Positions 51,220 to 63,565 of a DNA stretch of 64,000 nucleotides are shown here, in pieces. A model generated the notes under the pieces. The model saw nothing but the letters and a program-made list of their open reading frames with translations, was not told the DNA's origin and searched no databases. Numbering within the stretch: the first letter of the stretch is position 1; every line of letters begins with the position of its first letter. The position numbers were made by a program, and so were the translations under genes. The DNA is taken from NCBI RefSeq assembly GCF_027942865.1, contig NC_134506.1, forward strand, positions 14,096,436 to 14,160,435. Reading direction: 5' to 3'. This DNA comes from Odontesthes bonariensis. Taxonomy: Eukaryota; Chordata; Actinopteri; Atheriniformes; Atherinopsidae.

Positions 51220-52327
51220 GTAAGGCTACTCATCTCTTTGATTAAATCAACCCTTATACAGATGAACAAATAAAGATGAATGGCATGTTGGATATCAGTA
51301 GCACTAAAAGTTATCAACTAATTAGCACAATATTTGTTTTTTGTGTGAATAACAGAATTTTGTGAAAAAATATGTTTGCTGTTGCATGTTATTCTAAAGT
51401 TTATTGTTCTGTTTTTGATCTTTAATTTTACATCCTACTAACACATCTGTATCACGAGTCTGGGTTGAATTTCTTCAACTAATTTGAATATTACTTGAGC
51501 AAATATACTGTATCATTTTTATATATTCAAATTATTCTTGATGTGTAGTTTCTAAAAGTTTCCTTGATAAGCAATACAAACATCTCAACTAAACACAGGT
51601 GTGGGTGTGGATATCAGCCAAATGTTTTCTTCGCACATTATACAATTATTTTTAGGTTACAAAGATAAGTTTCCACAGCAGAGTAGTCAGTGTTACTGAG
51701 GGCACCTCCAGGGTCTCTACAACCCGTCCTGTTGAAAAAATATCCCACCATTTGACATAAAAAGACGTTTTTAATCTATCCTCTGTTTCCAAATCCAAAC
51801 AGAAAACGATGGCTGACACGAAAGGATGATTGACTGTAGCTTATAGTTTAATTTGTCCAACAGGAGTCAAAGTTAGCAAATACAATATATCGCATGTCAG
51901 CATCCAACATATCAGATGTTTATGCATGTGTGTATGAAAAATAAATGTCCTTTAATATGAGTTTCTGCCATTTCATGTTAACAGCTTTTTTAAACTGAGC
52001 AACAACGAGCATTAGGAGTATTATTAAGTGGAAAAACTGCATCTATTATGTCAGCCCCTTATGTGAGAGGATACCTTCTCCTCTAATAGACACTCTGCAT
52101 ACTCAACTTTAAGACTTCACTGAATCAAAAGAAAACATTGTCTTATTTTTTTCTGTGATCAAAAGATGGCTGGACTGAGCCTTGATCCGACATGCTTTTT
52201 ACTCAACAGACCCTGACAACACCAAATTAAGTGTTGCCAGTTTTGAAAGACAGGCTGAAGATGCTCTGATTGTGCCAATTCTTCTTTCTTTGCAGTGTTA
52301 GCGTAGCTGCTGTGAGAAGCTGCAACC

Positions 52328-55300
52328 ATGGCTGCTGTAAGTTTAATCACTTCACAACAATTCATAGAGAGCACTTGAGTGCCCCTTTTTCTTTGTTTAC
52401 GCTGGTTTGGTCCAGTTCTGGCCCCTGTTCAGTGGTTAAATAACAGGTTGGAGCGAAACGCCTTCGCTCTTGGAGGTTTGACTGTCAGCGCATGATGCTG
52501 CTTAATACTGTTATTGTACCAGTAGATGCTGGCTCTGGGATGGACCTTTAAGCTGTGTTTAAGAAAAGGCTTTAGAAGTCCTTTCAGTAATCATGTGAAG
52601 CAGATTAACCAGATGTTCGCTGTTGTAGACCAGTTGGAGCTAGTGGTTTGGTGTTAAAGAGAATAAAGGAGTATTGCATCAAAGTGGTGCGTTAATGTTT
52701 GGCAAATTACTCAAGAAGCATCAGGAAAAGATGACTGATAACAACCTGCACAAGCTTATTTTACATACGTCTTTCTGCAGACTGGAACTTTTCGTATGGT
52801 GTCGGAGGAGGAGCAGGCCATGAGGGCAAAGCTGGAGCATCTGACAGTGGAGGATCATGGGCCGGTGTTTGGGCCGTGCCCCAAGCTGCCTGGCCACACC
52901 GTGCAAAAGGTAAAACAATGTCATGTCTGAATGGGAACAGGTACAGAGGACGCGTGGTTCACATTTTGTCTCTGGAAACGTTTTGGGGTTTCTGAATGTT
53001 TTGTGTGGATTCTGTAGGCGAAGGATGAGCTGAATGAGACAGAGGAGAGACGGGCATCGTCGCTGAAAGACCTGCGGGCCATGATAAAGGAGAGGGCAGC
53101 AGAAGGAGACGACATGTACACACTGGTGCAGCAGCGCTTTGGGGACAAACCGGACTCTCTGCTGCTGCGCTTCCTCAGAGCCCGCAAGTTTGACGTGGCC
53201 AGAGCGCACGAGCTCATGAAAGGTGAGTGCCAGAGGCGACCACCTATTAGCCCACAGAACTTCATGTGAAGGGCTTTTATTTTGCTTCTGTTGTTGAGAG
53301 AAAAACTCAAGTTCTCGCCCACATCAATCCAACATCCATATCCTTTGATTCGGCATATGCACACATATTTCAGTAGCTTCAGTAATTAAGGATGAGGTCT
53401 CCTTTGTTTCGCTGTTTGCTTGAACCCTGTCCATCCCTGAGACAGCGAGGCATGTGTTCATTAATTGAGGGCTCTGAGATGCCTCTGAGTTTGCCCCGAC
53501 AAAGGGCTCCATTGTGTCCAAATTGGACAGCAAGTTTATTTTACTTGTGAAGACTCAGTGTTATGCTGGGAACGTCCCCATGCCTGTGTCGGTCTGGGGG
53601 AGGAGAGGAGATTAAAAAACAAAACAATTTGACACAACTATGGGAAGATGCCATGTGACTTGCTTGTTATTTACACGCGTGCTTTATTAAACTCAAACAC
53701 ATGTGTATGGCACTTTTAAAACACAAATTGATCTCAAACTCCATTACAGAGCAAAAGCAAATGGAAACAAACAAAAAAAGCAAAATCATAAAAGAAGAAA
53801 ACATAAAAGGAATAGAAAGGAGCTGTAAAATAGAGAGAGCATCCATGGAAGAAAAACATACATATAGCGACCATCCTGTCCTCCTGCAGTCACTCGTGCA
53901 TGGTTGTGGGAGACTGTTTTTGACGCGCTCTTTACAAACCAGTGTCCATACGTTTTTGCCACGTTTGGGTGATGTTCCCGTTTAATGATCCAAGAAAAAA
54001 AAAAGGTTAAAATGTAAACCTGATTATACTGATGCAAAAATAACTAATAATGTGACTTTGTGATGCCGCTGGAAAAACTAACAAAGCCAGGTAAGTGAGC
54101 AGTAAAAAAACACATGACCTTCCACCCCATGGTCCCCAGATTACCTGCACCCGTGCTTATAAAGAAAACGCTATACTGCGACTCGTGGAGACCTTACATA
54201 ACCTATGAAAGACAGACAAATAAACGGATGTGGCTCCTACGGCAGGGGAATGTGATGTGAACTTGTTCTGTAGGGTTAATTGCAGACATAAACAAACTCA
54301 CTCATCAAGCACGTGCACGTTCATGTGTGCTAACTCAGTTAACACACATGAGTTAACTTAACTGGTGCCTCTGTATCTCAGGAGTAAGGCAGTAGAGTCC
54401 TTGTGTCTGCCACATCAGTGGCCTGAAGTGACCGGTTATACTCCAAACACATGATGCCCCATATAAGAATGCAGCTGATAGGCAAGTGTGTGTTGTGGGG
54501 TTCTTCTAGGTTATGTGCGCTTCAGGAAGGACTATCCTGAGCTGTTTGAGAATCTGACCCCCGAGGCGGTCCACAGCACCATTGAGGCGGGATACCCTGT
54601 GGTTCTGCCCCGCAGAGACAAGCATGGCCGTGTGGTCCTGCTCTTTAACATCGACAACTGGGACCTGGAGGAGATCACTTTTGATGAGGTAGCTGGGAAG
54701 CAAACACACATTAAAACCAAAAAGAGATAATTTTTTCTCTGTACTTAGAAAAAAGATGCGTCTTTGCATGTTTAACAGGTCTTGAGAGCATACTGTGTGA
54801 TCCTGGAGAAGCTGCTTGAAAATGAAGAGACTCAGATAAATGGCTTTGTCCTGATTGAGAATTTCAAAGGCTTCACCATGCAGCATGCGTCAGGAATAAA
54901 GACGGCTGAGCTCAAGAAGATGGTGGACATGCTGCAGGTCAGAATGGACTTGGAAAAAATAGTTGGAGAACTTCTCCATGTTTAACTGCAGAACTGTATT
55001 TCAAATATCTGTGTGTGTTTCTCTGCAGGACTCGTTTCCCGCCCGTTTCAAGGCGGTCCACGTTACTCACCAGCCCTGGTATTTCACCACCACATACAAC
55101 GTGGTTAAACCCTTCATGAAAGCCAAGCTGCTGGAGAGGGTACGGATGGGGAAGCAAACAGTTGCTATGAGCTAAATTCCTGATAGATTTATCTCTTTTA
55201 TGTCAGTCATCCCCTCTTAATGCTGTTCCTAACTCTCTACAGGTCTTTGTTCATGGTGATGAGCTGGACAACTACTTCAAAGAATTTGATGCAGATATCC

Positions 55301-55389
55301 TGCCTTCAGATTTTGATGGAAAAGCCCCAATGGCTGACTTCCAAGGCATCGCTACGAAGATTTTTGGCTCCGAAGACACTGCTCTCTGA
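52328..55389 (+). CDS. rlbp1: CRALBP, retinaldehyde-binding protein 1, complete in seven coding exons
   Basis: CRALBP carries 11-cis-retinal/retinol in pigment epithelium and Mueller glia during the visual cycle. Coding exons: 52328-52336 (MAA), 52781-52909, 53018-53222, 54510-54688, 54779-54937, 55029-55139, 55243-55389. All junctions are GT-AG and in phase, giving 312 residues (human 317). It opens [15 protein letters not shown]. The CRAL-TRIO N-terminal helices include [19 protein letters not shown]. The lipid-binding CRAL-TRIO domain includes [39 protein letters not shown], and [20 protein letters not shown], ending in [12 protein letters not shown] and [11 protein letters not shown]. These match CRALBP along its length, not TTPA or SEC14L. 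The ATG sits in a GCAACCATGG context in an exon starting at 52296. Whether it is the teleost a or b paralogue is not decidable here. Confidence 0.97.
53223..54509 (+). other. rlbp1 intron (after third coding exon)
   Basis: The longest intron within the coding region. No gene or clear transposon; a weak SINE-like patch (CTCAGGAGTAAGGCAGTAGAG) at about 54377-54400. Confidence 0.6.
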
Positions 55390-56040
55390 AAAAATATTAG
55401 TTCCTTTTTAAACCCAAGAGTAGAGGCCTTCACCCAAGATGTTGTTTGTGATCAGATCCATGGACTCTAAAAAAAAAAATGCATCTAGAGTTAGAAGCAG
55501 GAAATGGTTCGCAAATGATTAATGAGATAAAAATGGAAAAGAAAAAGGATGTTTAGATATTTCGGTGAGAATATTTGATAGTTTACCTTTTTAACTTCAC
55601 AGAACTAGCACTCCTTGTCATGAAAGATGAAGAAGGAAATAAGAGTTGATATGATGATCTAGATCACAATCAATTTGGCCTGATGTCATTTGCCTTAAAA
55701 GTTTGTTTTACAAGAACAACGTGCCGACAACACTTTCAGATTAGTATGAGGACAGACTTTGCTGTGTTATGGTCTGTGCTTTACAGTCTCAATGATGACT
55801 TTACGTATAGTATTCATAGGGGGAACGGATAAGGAGATAAGCCTGAATTACATTACTGTTTCAGAATGAGGGGCCTCCTGATGCAGTGCCTCGGAAACTG
55901 TTTTAGCTCTTGAAAGTCTCGTTTCAAAATCTGCAAATATCATGTGAGGTGTGATACTCCAAATGCATTGTTTCATAGATATCGTTTCTGCCTGTTGCAT
56001 TGGATTGGAAAATGTTCAATAAACTTTTTTTGTTGGTGTC
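55390..56040 (+). terminator. rlbp1 3' UTR with poly(A) signal
   Basis: AATAAA at 56018-56023 is followed by T- and GT-rich sequence (TTTTTTTGTTGGTGTCTG), the usual cleavage-site context. A second AATAAA lies at 56095-56100. Confidence 0.75.
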
Positions 56041-56874
56041 TGTAGTTTTTTTTATGGATTGCTTTTTTTGTTGCCCTCAGACTGAATTCTGAACAATAAA
56101 TATGATACGTGTTAACATGAGCAACGTGCACTTCATACTTAAAAAGTTATCACGTGTCTGGAAGGGTTTGCACATGGTTCATATTAGTGGAGTCATGATA
56201 TAGGTGTGGTTTTTGTGAATTATTGCAGAGAATGTGTCAGGATGATCTCACATCTCCGCTGTGGTAAATAAACGTCAGACATGACTGTACTTCTTTAAGA
56301 CGGTCGTCATTCTTCTACAGAGGTGCCATAGAGAGCATCCTAACTAGATATCACAAACTGGCATGGCTAAGACAGCAAGGCTTCACTGAGGTTAATTAAA
56401 ACTACCCAGAACATAATCAATACCCAGCCACCGAACATCAGTGGGGTTGTACGGGCTCTGGTCGAACACTGCTAATTAAACTGGTAGTGATTTTTATTTT
56501 TTATCCTAAATGCGCTGCATTCAAACTAAAGCCAAGGCAAACAATAGGCCGGTGGCTGTTCTCATAAGTAAGCAGCATCCCCAACATCTTATTCAAGATC
56601 ATATTGAAACAAAGGAGACAACAGACCATACATTTGGATCCTCAGCAAATAGTTAGGAAATGTGGACAACAAGTCGCTAAGGTTCTGCCTGCTGTAAGTC
56701 ATCAAGAAGACTCAGGGGATTCAAGTCATTTTGTATGCCATTGTGCCATCATATCCTCCTGAAATAGCCAATATGAAGTCACATAATGGTGCTTTGAAAG
56801 CCCGACTTATCTTGTCACTTTTGCAGCTCAAGAAGCAAAATAAAGTATATGCAACACAATCGCCACAATGGGAT

Positions 56875-59800
56875 TTTATTGTTCATGTTATGTTAATATA
56901 GTTGTTACTTCAGCAGAGTTAAATACGTAGCAGCTCAAAAGAACTTAAAAGATTTACTAAATGTTACTAAGCAAGTTAAATAAAGAGGACATGTTTTTCT
57001 TTTGAGAAAATAATTTATTTTGGAACACAATAACCATATTTTCCTCACATAATCAGATCCCACACACCACCGGTTTTCTTCAACAAAAATACCCAGTGTT
57101 CAGTATCAGAGTACATCATACTGTGTGACCGTATGTCTTTTTCAAGTTATCACCACACTCCCCTTAACCATCCGTCAGCAAGTTTGTAAACACAAAATTA
57201 AAGCTGTATAATGATCAGTGTAGGTTAACACGCTGCGGGCTGCCATCCACCTGCTTGGGGCTGAGAATTCAAGATTTCAAAACGAAAAAAATGATTTTTC
57301 CAAGAACAACACTGAGCAATACTCCAAATCAAAATCCAAAGCTTGATTTTTGGTTGTGGTTACATTTAAAGTCACTGGAGATATCTGAATTCTTCAGTTC
57401 CAAGCAATGTAACGGGAGCCCACAGCCTTGATGTCTGAAGCGCTGGAGTTAGGATAAATACAAAGGAGCACATTCTTATATCAGTACAGTAAAACAACTT
57501 GTTAGATCCAACAATCCATGAAAAAAAAATGATCTCAGTGTTTATGACATGTTTTGGTCAAAACATACCTTTCCCACCATTTTCTTTCATATTAGCATGA
57601 AGATAATAAGAATCCCTCCTGGCTGCTAATTTTGCCTTGAGTTTTCATCCATGGTCCCTCATATATTTGAATATACACTATCTTTATACACCTATTTTGC
57701 CTTTTATTAGTTAGAATTGACAGGTTTTGGTTACTGTTGATCAGAGGTGGTGATGTGACACAGTACACATGTCTGCTGTATGTTTACTCAACACTCACGC
57801 TCTGCTGCATTTGCACAAGCAAATAACACAAGAAGTCATATCAACAATACAAAGTACAAAAAGGAAAAAATACTCAAAAATATTTCACTAGAAAAAATAC
57901 ATCTAAATAATACATCCAAACCTGCATCTTTGTGCAAAGTTGGGGAGAGGCAAAAACCTTTACAAGAACACAAAGGGCTCTTACTGCAGAAACCGGATTA
58001 GTGCTGGTGTCAGCGATATTCATCTGATTCTTTAATGAGGCAGAAGAATCCCAACCACACCGGATTTTTTTTTTTAAGAAATGAGAGCTGTGGACAGGTT
58101 GAACAATAAGCCACATGACTGCAGTTGGATGAGAATATACTTGCCATGAATGTCAGGCAGCTGTAGTTTGTTCTCCCTGACAACAGATGGCAACAGTGCC
58201 ATTAGAGGCAGAGAAAGGCTTTAGGAAGAGGCTCGGCTACCAGTCACCCCGTCACTGATCCTCATTAGTTCAGTCACAGCAGACTGATGATTTCCAGCCA
58301 CACTAAGTCCTCGTCTGGTTGAACCTTATAGTACATAAAAATGGTTTTGATGAGGTCCACACATTAAAGTGAACACATTTCAAATGAGAGGTGAAGCGGG
58401 CACAGGTGTCGGACTGGTGCTCGGTATTAGCAGAAGCCCTGAGTTGGAGGAGATTCAGCTGGATTAGTGAAACCTTTTTTTTTTTTTTTTTGTTAAACTC
58501 AATCATGCCAGCATTTGTGAGATAAATACCTGGAATTCATAACATTTGCTCAGAATAACCTTTATCAAAACAGGTGGATCTTATAAACTTTATGGTCATG
58601 AAATTATCTTCGTGCCAAAAAAGAATAGCAAAAAAAACAATGAATAGTGCTCATTACAGTACTATAATTTATACAAAAAACCGCAAAAAGACAGTTTGTA
58701 ATATTCTCCATACGTTAACTGGCGGTTGAGTCATAAGCAGATACGCCAAATTCTCCCACCTCAAGCATGTTCACAAATACTATCATCCAGGTATTAAAAC
58801 ACAAACTATGGCGTGAAAAGCCTAACAAAAGGCACTGTTGTCAATCACTTCATTCATCATCTCAAACCACCCCATGTGTCCCATCACAGTGTTTAGTAGC
58901 AGATTTTAGACCACAGATTTCTTGGCAGGACTTTTGCCTAAACAGAAGATTCCTAAGTTCTTGCAACAAGGTTTGTGAGAGCTTCTTAATCAGATTTACG
59001 TTTTGACGGGTCCACAGGTTCCAGCATCGCAGTATGATTTCATCAGGACAGGTTTGTGATCATCTTTCACTGCATTTTTTAAAACTGCAGTGCTGAAACG
59101 CCTTAAAAGCTCAGCCTGGTGTGGAAAATAGGAAAAGATGAAAAGATGTCGCTGAAAAAAAAAAAAAAAACCCAAAAAACAAAACAACTTCCTAGAATAA
59201 AAATGATCTTCTTTCTTGCACGCAGCATTTGTTTTCTAATTACACAATATGACAATCACCGGTATTTTCACGAACAATCCACCAAAATAAAAATTTGGAT
59301 AATCTTTGGTATCTTTAGCCCTCCTACTCATCAAACCTCACAGCTCAAATAATTAAAAACTCAAAAACAGCTTCCAACTGCTGAACTTTCCCTTGAATAG
59401 CACCACATGGGTAAATCCGTGCACTGTGTTCTCATTATCCTAAAACCACGTGATTATCTGCTGGTTGTTTTGATGTTTGCACCGAACAAAGATGGTGGAG
59501 CGGTGGGTCTGCTTCTGTGCAGGAAGAGGAGGATATCAGAGTCTTAGCTGAACCTGCAGCTGATCAAAGGCAGGGGAAAGTAGAAGGGCTCAAAGACACT
59601 TGACGACAGACAACACGGGGAACATCTGAGTCATTTAACGTTTAGTTATCATCCTCGCTCCCTTCAATTCTTCCTCTCTGTCATAAGGAGCGTTTAACTA
59701 ATAGTAATCTCCATACCTGCACTTCCAGGGAAAAAAAGAGATTGTGGCATACGGGGTGTAAAGTGCACTGAATCAAAGTGATAAAAATGCGCCTGTGGGA

Positions 59801-60677
59801 ATGTGCATGGATCCCTTCTTGGATTGATCCCTGGTAACGTTTGGCAAACACTGAACATTTTTTCATTTCAAGTGCCAAACATAAACCCCAGGAGGATGTT
59901 ATAAGTAGGAAATAATGAATGAAATCCCACTGTAATACTTACTTTTTTCTACTGTACATTTACTACAAACAAACAATTCACCCAAAACAACAGACATTAA
60001 AGGGGTCAACAGACCATGAACATGGTTTGGATAATACCAACTCAAAACAAAGCCCACATGCCCCATCGTGAGCTTTAACTCTTGGTCTACACAGGCGCAC
60101 AGAGGCGTACTCACCACATCTGTGAGTTACAAACATACACGCAAACAGACATACTACAAAGATGCTGCGTTGGTTAAGACAGCAGACTAGGCTATATGGC
60201 CTTGGCGGTGATAAGCAGTGAGTTTCTCATAGGTGCATTAAATAAGCACCCACTGTCGCACAGTCTTTGCTAACTGTTTTCGGAGGCTTCTTGTGTGCTC
60301 TTTTATCACTTCACTACTCTAGAGTCATACTCTCACTTTTCTTTTAATCCTCCACTCATATTTAGTCAATGCCTCTATTAGCCAAGAGTCACGGTGGTGT
60401 AGAAGTAGAGAGACAGAATGCTCCGGCTCTGAGTCCTCGCATTGGAAACAAGCAGGAAGGCAGTTATTTTTGTTTGTTCACACACTGTAAGGTGATGGGA
60501 CAATAATGGGGGGGGGTAAAGGCGTGTGATGTGGTTCGATAATGGTGAGTAGCACCAGAGGAGAAGGCAGAGAAGAGTGAGCAGTTTTAAAGTGTCTCCT
60601 CTGTGCAGTGTAGGGTCAGTGGTGCTGGAGAGAGGGAAGGTGGGAGGAGGGAGAACAAATGAAGAAGATACAGAGTT
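56875..60677 (-). other. Probable long 3' UTR of abhd2
   Basis: From the abhd2 stop codon the minus strand runs 3.7 kb without another recognisable gene. Minus-strand AATAAA signals lie at 57019-57014 and 56880-56875, near where the rlbp1 transcript ends from the other side. A T-run at 58474-58489 and an A-run at 59154-59170 are the only other marks. A single long UTR exon is inference. Confidence 0.4.
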
Positions 60678-60886
60678 TTAAGCCTTTTCCTGTACGCAGG
60701 AGAGCTCACTCAGGTGGACACTTTGGCACGGTGGCTTCTGTTTCTCCCACTGGCACATGGCATTGGCGTATCCCACAATCACTTTGTCCATCCAGGTGAG
60801 GGGCTTGGGGAAGAGCACGTCACCCTCGAAGAAGCCCAGGTGGCCTCCGTGAAGCGTCAAGGAAAAGATCACATTTTGCTTCTTTG
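60678..60886 (-). CDS. abhd2: ABHD2, last coding exon (rest of gene beyond the right edge)
   Basis: ABHD2 is a membrane-anchored alpha/beta-hydrolase, a progesterone-responsive monoacylglycerol lipase. The exon starts after an AG acceptor (60888-60887) in phase 1 (2 nt complete a split codon) and encodes KKQNVIFSLTLHGGHLGFFE and then DVLFPKPLTWMDKVIV...CQWEKQK, ending in a diverged tail QEKA and TAA (60680-60678). The HGGHLGF segment carries the catalytic histidine of the Ser-Asp-His triad. The earlier exons with the nucleophile elbow are not in the window; I looked for the preceding exon on the minus strand up to 64000 and did not find it. It is tail-to-tail with rlbp1. Confidence 0.93.
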
Positions 60887-60888
60887 CT

Positions 60889-62052
60889 GAAGGACGACAA
60901 AGTACGTGCAAATTACTCCTCCGCACACCACTTAGTGAATAAATTAAGAGCATCTGAAAACGATCCCAGGACACATACAAATATGGGCTCGCCAGGGTTC
61001 ATTTTATATCTGTTAAAGATAGTGAGGGTGTGTTTGCTTGGTCAAGCAGATAACAGCCTGAATAAACTTCTGGCAGCTTGATAAAGAATTTGTTTTTTCG
61101 ATGGTCACCATAACGACCTCTCTCTTGCAATGTGGAGGTGATTGTGAAAATTCTAAGATGTAAACACTTGTTAAAACAGGTATGTCTTGACAAACAGATC
61201 TTGCACAGACACCACTTCAAATGTTTGGGTGTCACAACATAGCAGAAAGTATGTGGACACACCCGTCTTCTTCTCTGTTTGACAGAACAAAGACGTGTGT
61301 TTTTCCATGTTGCCTGTGGAAGCACTCAAACGGACTGCGTCAAACGCCTCTTTACCATTCACATTCACAAATGCTCCTGTATCAGAATGGTGGCCGATCT
61401 CTGACTAGATTTTAAGATATCATGGAAAAGCCCCCAAGAGGAGCACAGTGAGATATCAAACAAAAATCAAAGTATCATTTGTCTCAACCTGTCAGTAAAA
61501 CAGTAAAATAAAATAATTCAATTAAGATAAGTGCACATAAATAAAGGGGTTAATTAATGCAGAATTCTAATACTCTAACAATAACCTAATAAAACCTAAA
61601 CTTTTACAAACTGAATTGGAAAAACTGTGAAACAAGAGACAAAACAGCATAACTTGGGTTGTGTCCATGCTCCTGCACGTATTCCTGTACTCATAAATGC
61701 ATTGTGAAAACTCAGTTGCTTGAATAGGCTGAAGGAAGGGAAAGAGAACTGTGTTTGCTGCAGTTTCATACGAGGCTTTTATACTTTTAGCTTTTAGGTG
61801 CAGCTATCTAAAATCATGATGAAGGCTGGAAAAAATGTTTTTTTCTTCTTTGCACTACTCCAAAGGATTGTCAAAAGAGTTACATCTCAGATTCAAACAT
61901 GAGCTGAATTGTCAGAGAAGCAAATGTCTTGTATGAGACCGCAGAGATTCCTCTTCCCTATAACCTTCAGCCTATACAAGCACCAGAGCTGAGATTCTTC
62001 TATGGGTGTAATGTTCCTCTGCCCACATACCTTTGGCCAAATAATGCAACTG
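60889..62052 (-). other. abhd2 intron (proximal part)
   Basis: No further exon, gene or repeat recognised before the foldback element. Confidence 0.5.
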
Positions 62053-62717
62053 TTAAAGGGGAATTCCGGTATTTTCAACATTAAGCCTCTTTTCTGAGTC
62101 GTCTGCAATGTTTTAGAACCCCCCTCACCGCTTTTTTGATGTTTACTGCTCTCTCCGGTATTTGCCTAATTTTGATTCATCACAACCTGCTTCAGAATGG
62201 CAAGTCATATGCATGTCCATAAAGGTCCGTAAAAGCACCATAAACGTCCGTTTTCAAAATCATCAACTCACCGGAGTGGTTACTGGTGTGCACTGGTAAT
62301 CCATATCAAATTTCGCGGCGAAAAGTTGCTTCTGTCGTGTTTTATTTGACATTTTGTACTGGATGTTCGTTGATATTACTCCGCCACCGCTAAGAAAATA
62401 GTGCGAGCATGAACGAGCTGCCAAATAAAACACGACAGAAGCAACTTTTCTCCACGAAATTTGATATGGATTACCAGTGCACACCATTAACCACTCCGGT
62501 GAGTTGATTATTTTGAAAACGGACGTTTATTGTGCTTTTACGGACCTTTCTAGACATGCGCATGACTTGCCGTTCTGAAGCAGGTTGAGAAGAATCAAAA
62601 TTAGGCAAATACCGGAGACAGCAGTAAACATCAAAAAAGCGGTGAGGGGGGTTCTAAAACATTGCAGACGACTCAGAAAAGAGGCTTAATGTTGAAAATA
62701 CCGCAGTTCTCCTTTAA
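62053..62717. mobile_element. TTAA-flanked foldback element with ~296-bp arms in abhd2 intron
   Basis: Arms 62053-62348 and 62422-62717 are reverse complements with few mismatches around a 73-bp loop. The ends read TTAAAGGGGAATTCCGG and CCGCAGTTCTCCTTTAA. The overall design equals the elements at 34598 and 23787, but the sequence is different, so it is a separate family with the same TTAA preference. No coding capacity. Confidence 0.88.
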
Positions 62718-63528
62718 GGACTGACTGCTCCACATAAACATGCTTCATGTCTCTTTATGAGATGAGTAGATTGTTCATGCTATATCTGTTTAATTTCTAT
62801 TCAATTAACACAGAAATAGGTCATAAATCTATTCATACTTTTTTTTTTTTTATAATACTCAAAGTAGACCACCTTTAAACTGCGAACTAACAATAATCTC
62901 TCTCCGATTGTAGTAAAATGCTGTGGACAACCAGGCAAAATGGGCTCATGAAAAGCATTGGCCTGGATCTCTTTATTCTCCTGTTTTTATCTGGGTTAGT
63001 GGGGGAGTCTGATGCGGATGAACACTGATTAAGATCCCAGAGGGCTTTAACCACTGTGCACTATTCATGACAGTTGCTGAGCTGCCCTCAGACAACTAAG
63101 TGCTTGGCCAGACCCTGCAGTCCCCGCCTCAGCAGGCGCTGAGTGACAAGTTGGAACCAAATGGTCTGGAGAACAGCTCAGAGTTTAAAAAAAGAAGACC
63201 TGAACACATGGGCGCATCATTAAGAGTGACATGACTGCGTCACGATTTTTCTTTCCGTCCCAGCAGCGAAAGCTAAACTTTATCTAGTTTATCCAACCTC
63301 CTTCAGCACATTAAATCATAAAAGGTAGTATTCACAAAAAGTTCAAGCTTTCTTAAACCTAATGTAACTGTTTAAGTTCAACATAATCTACTTAATAGTG
63401 ACTCTGGTCTAAATTCTTGTCCCAAATCCCATTTGTTGCCCAACAGGAAGCTAATCCACTTTTCTATAAGTGTTGCTCTCGAAAGAGCAACTCTCTATCC
63501 TCTGTGTAGGAAAAAGTTTCATGTAACT

Positions 63529-63565
<37 letters not shown>

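Noticed and set aside
54360-54480. SINE in an rlbp1 intron
   Set aside because: Only a short tRNA-like patch (CTCAGGAGTAAGGCAGTAGAG) is visible; too weak to call.
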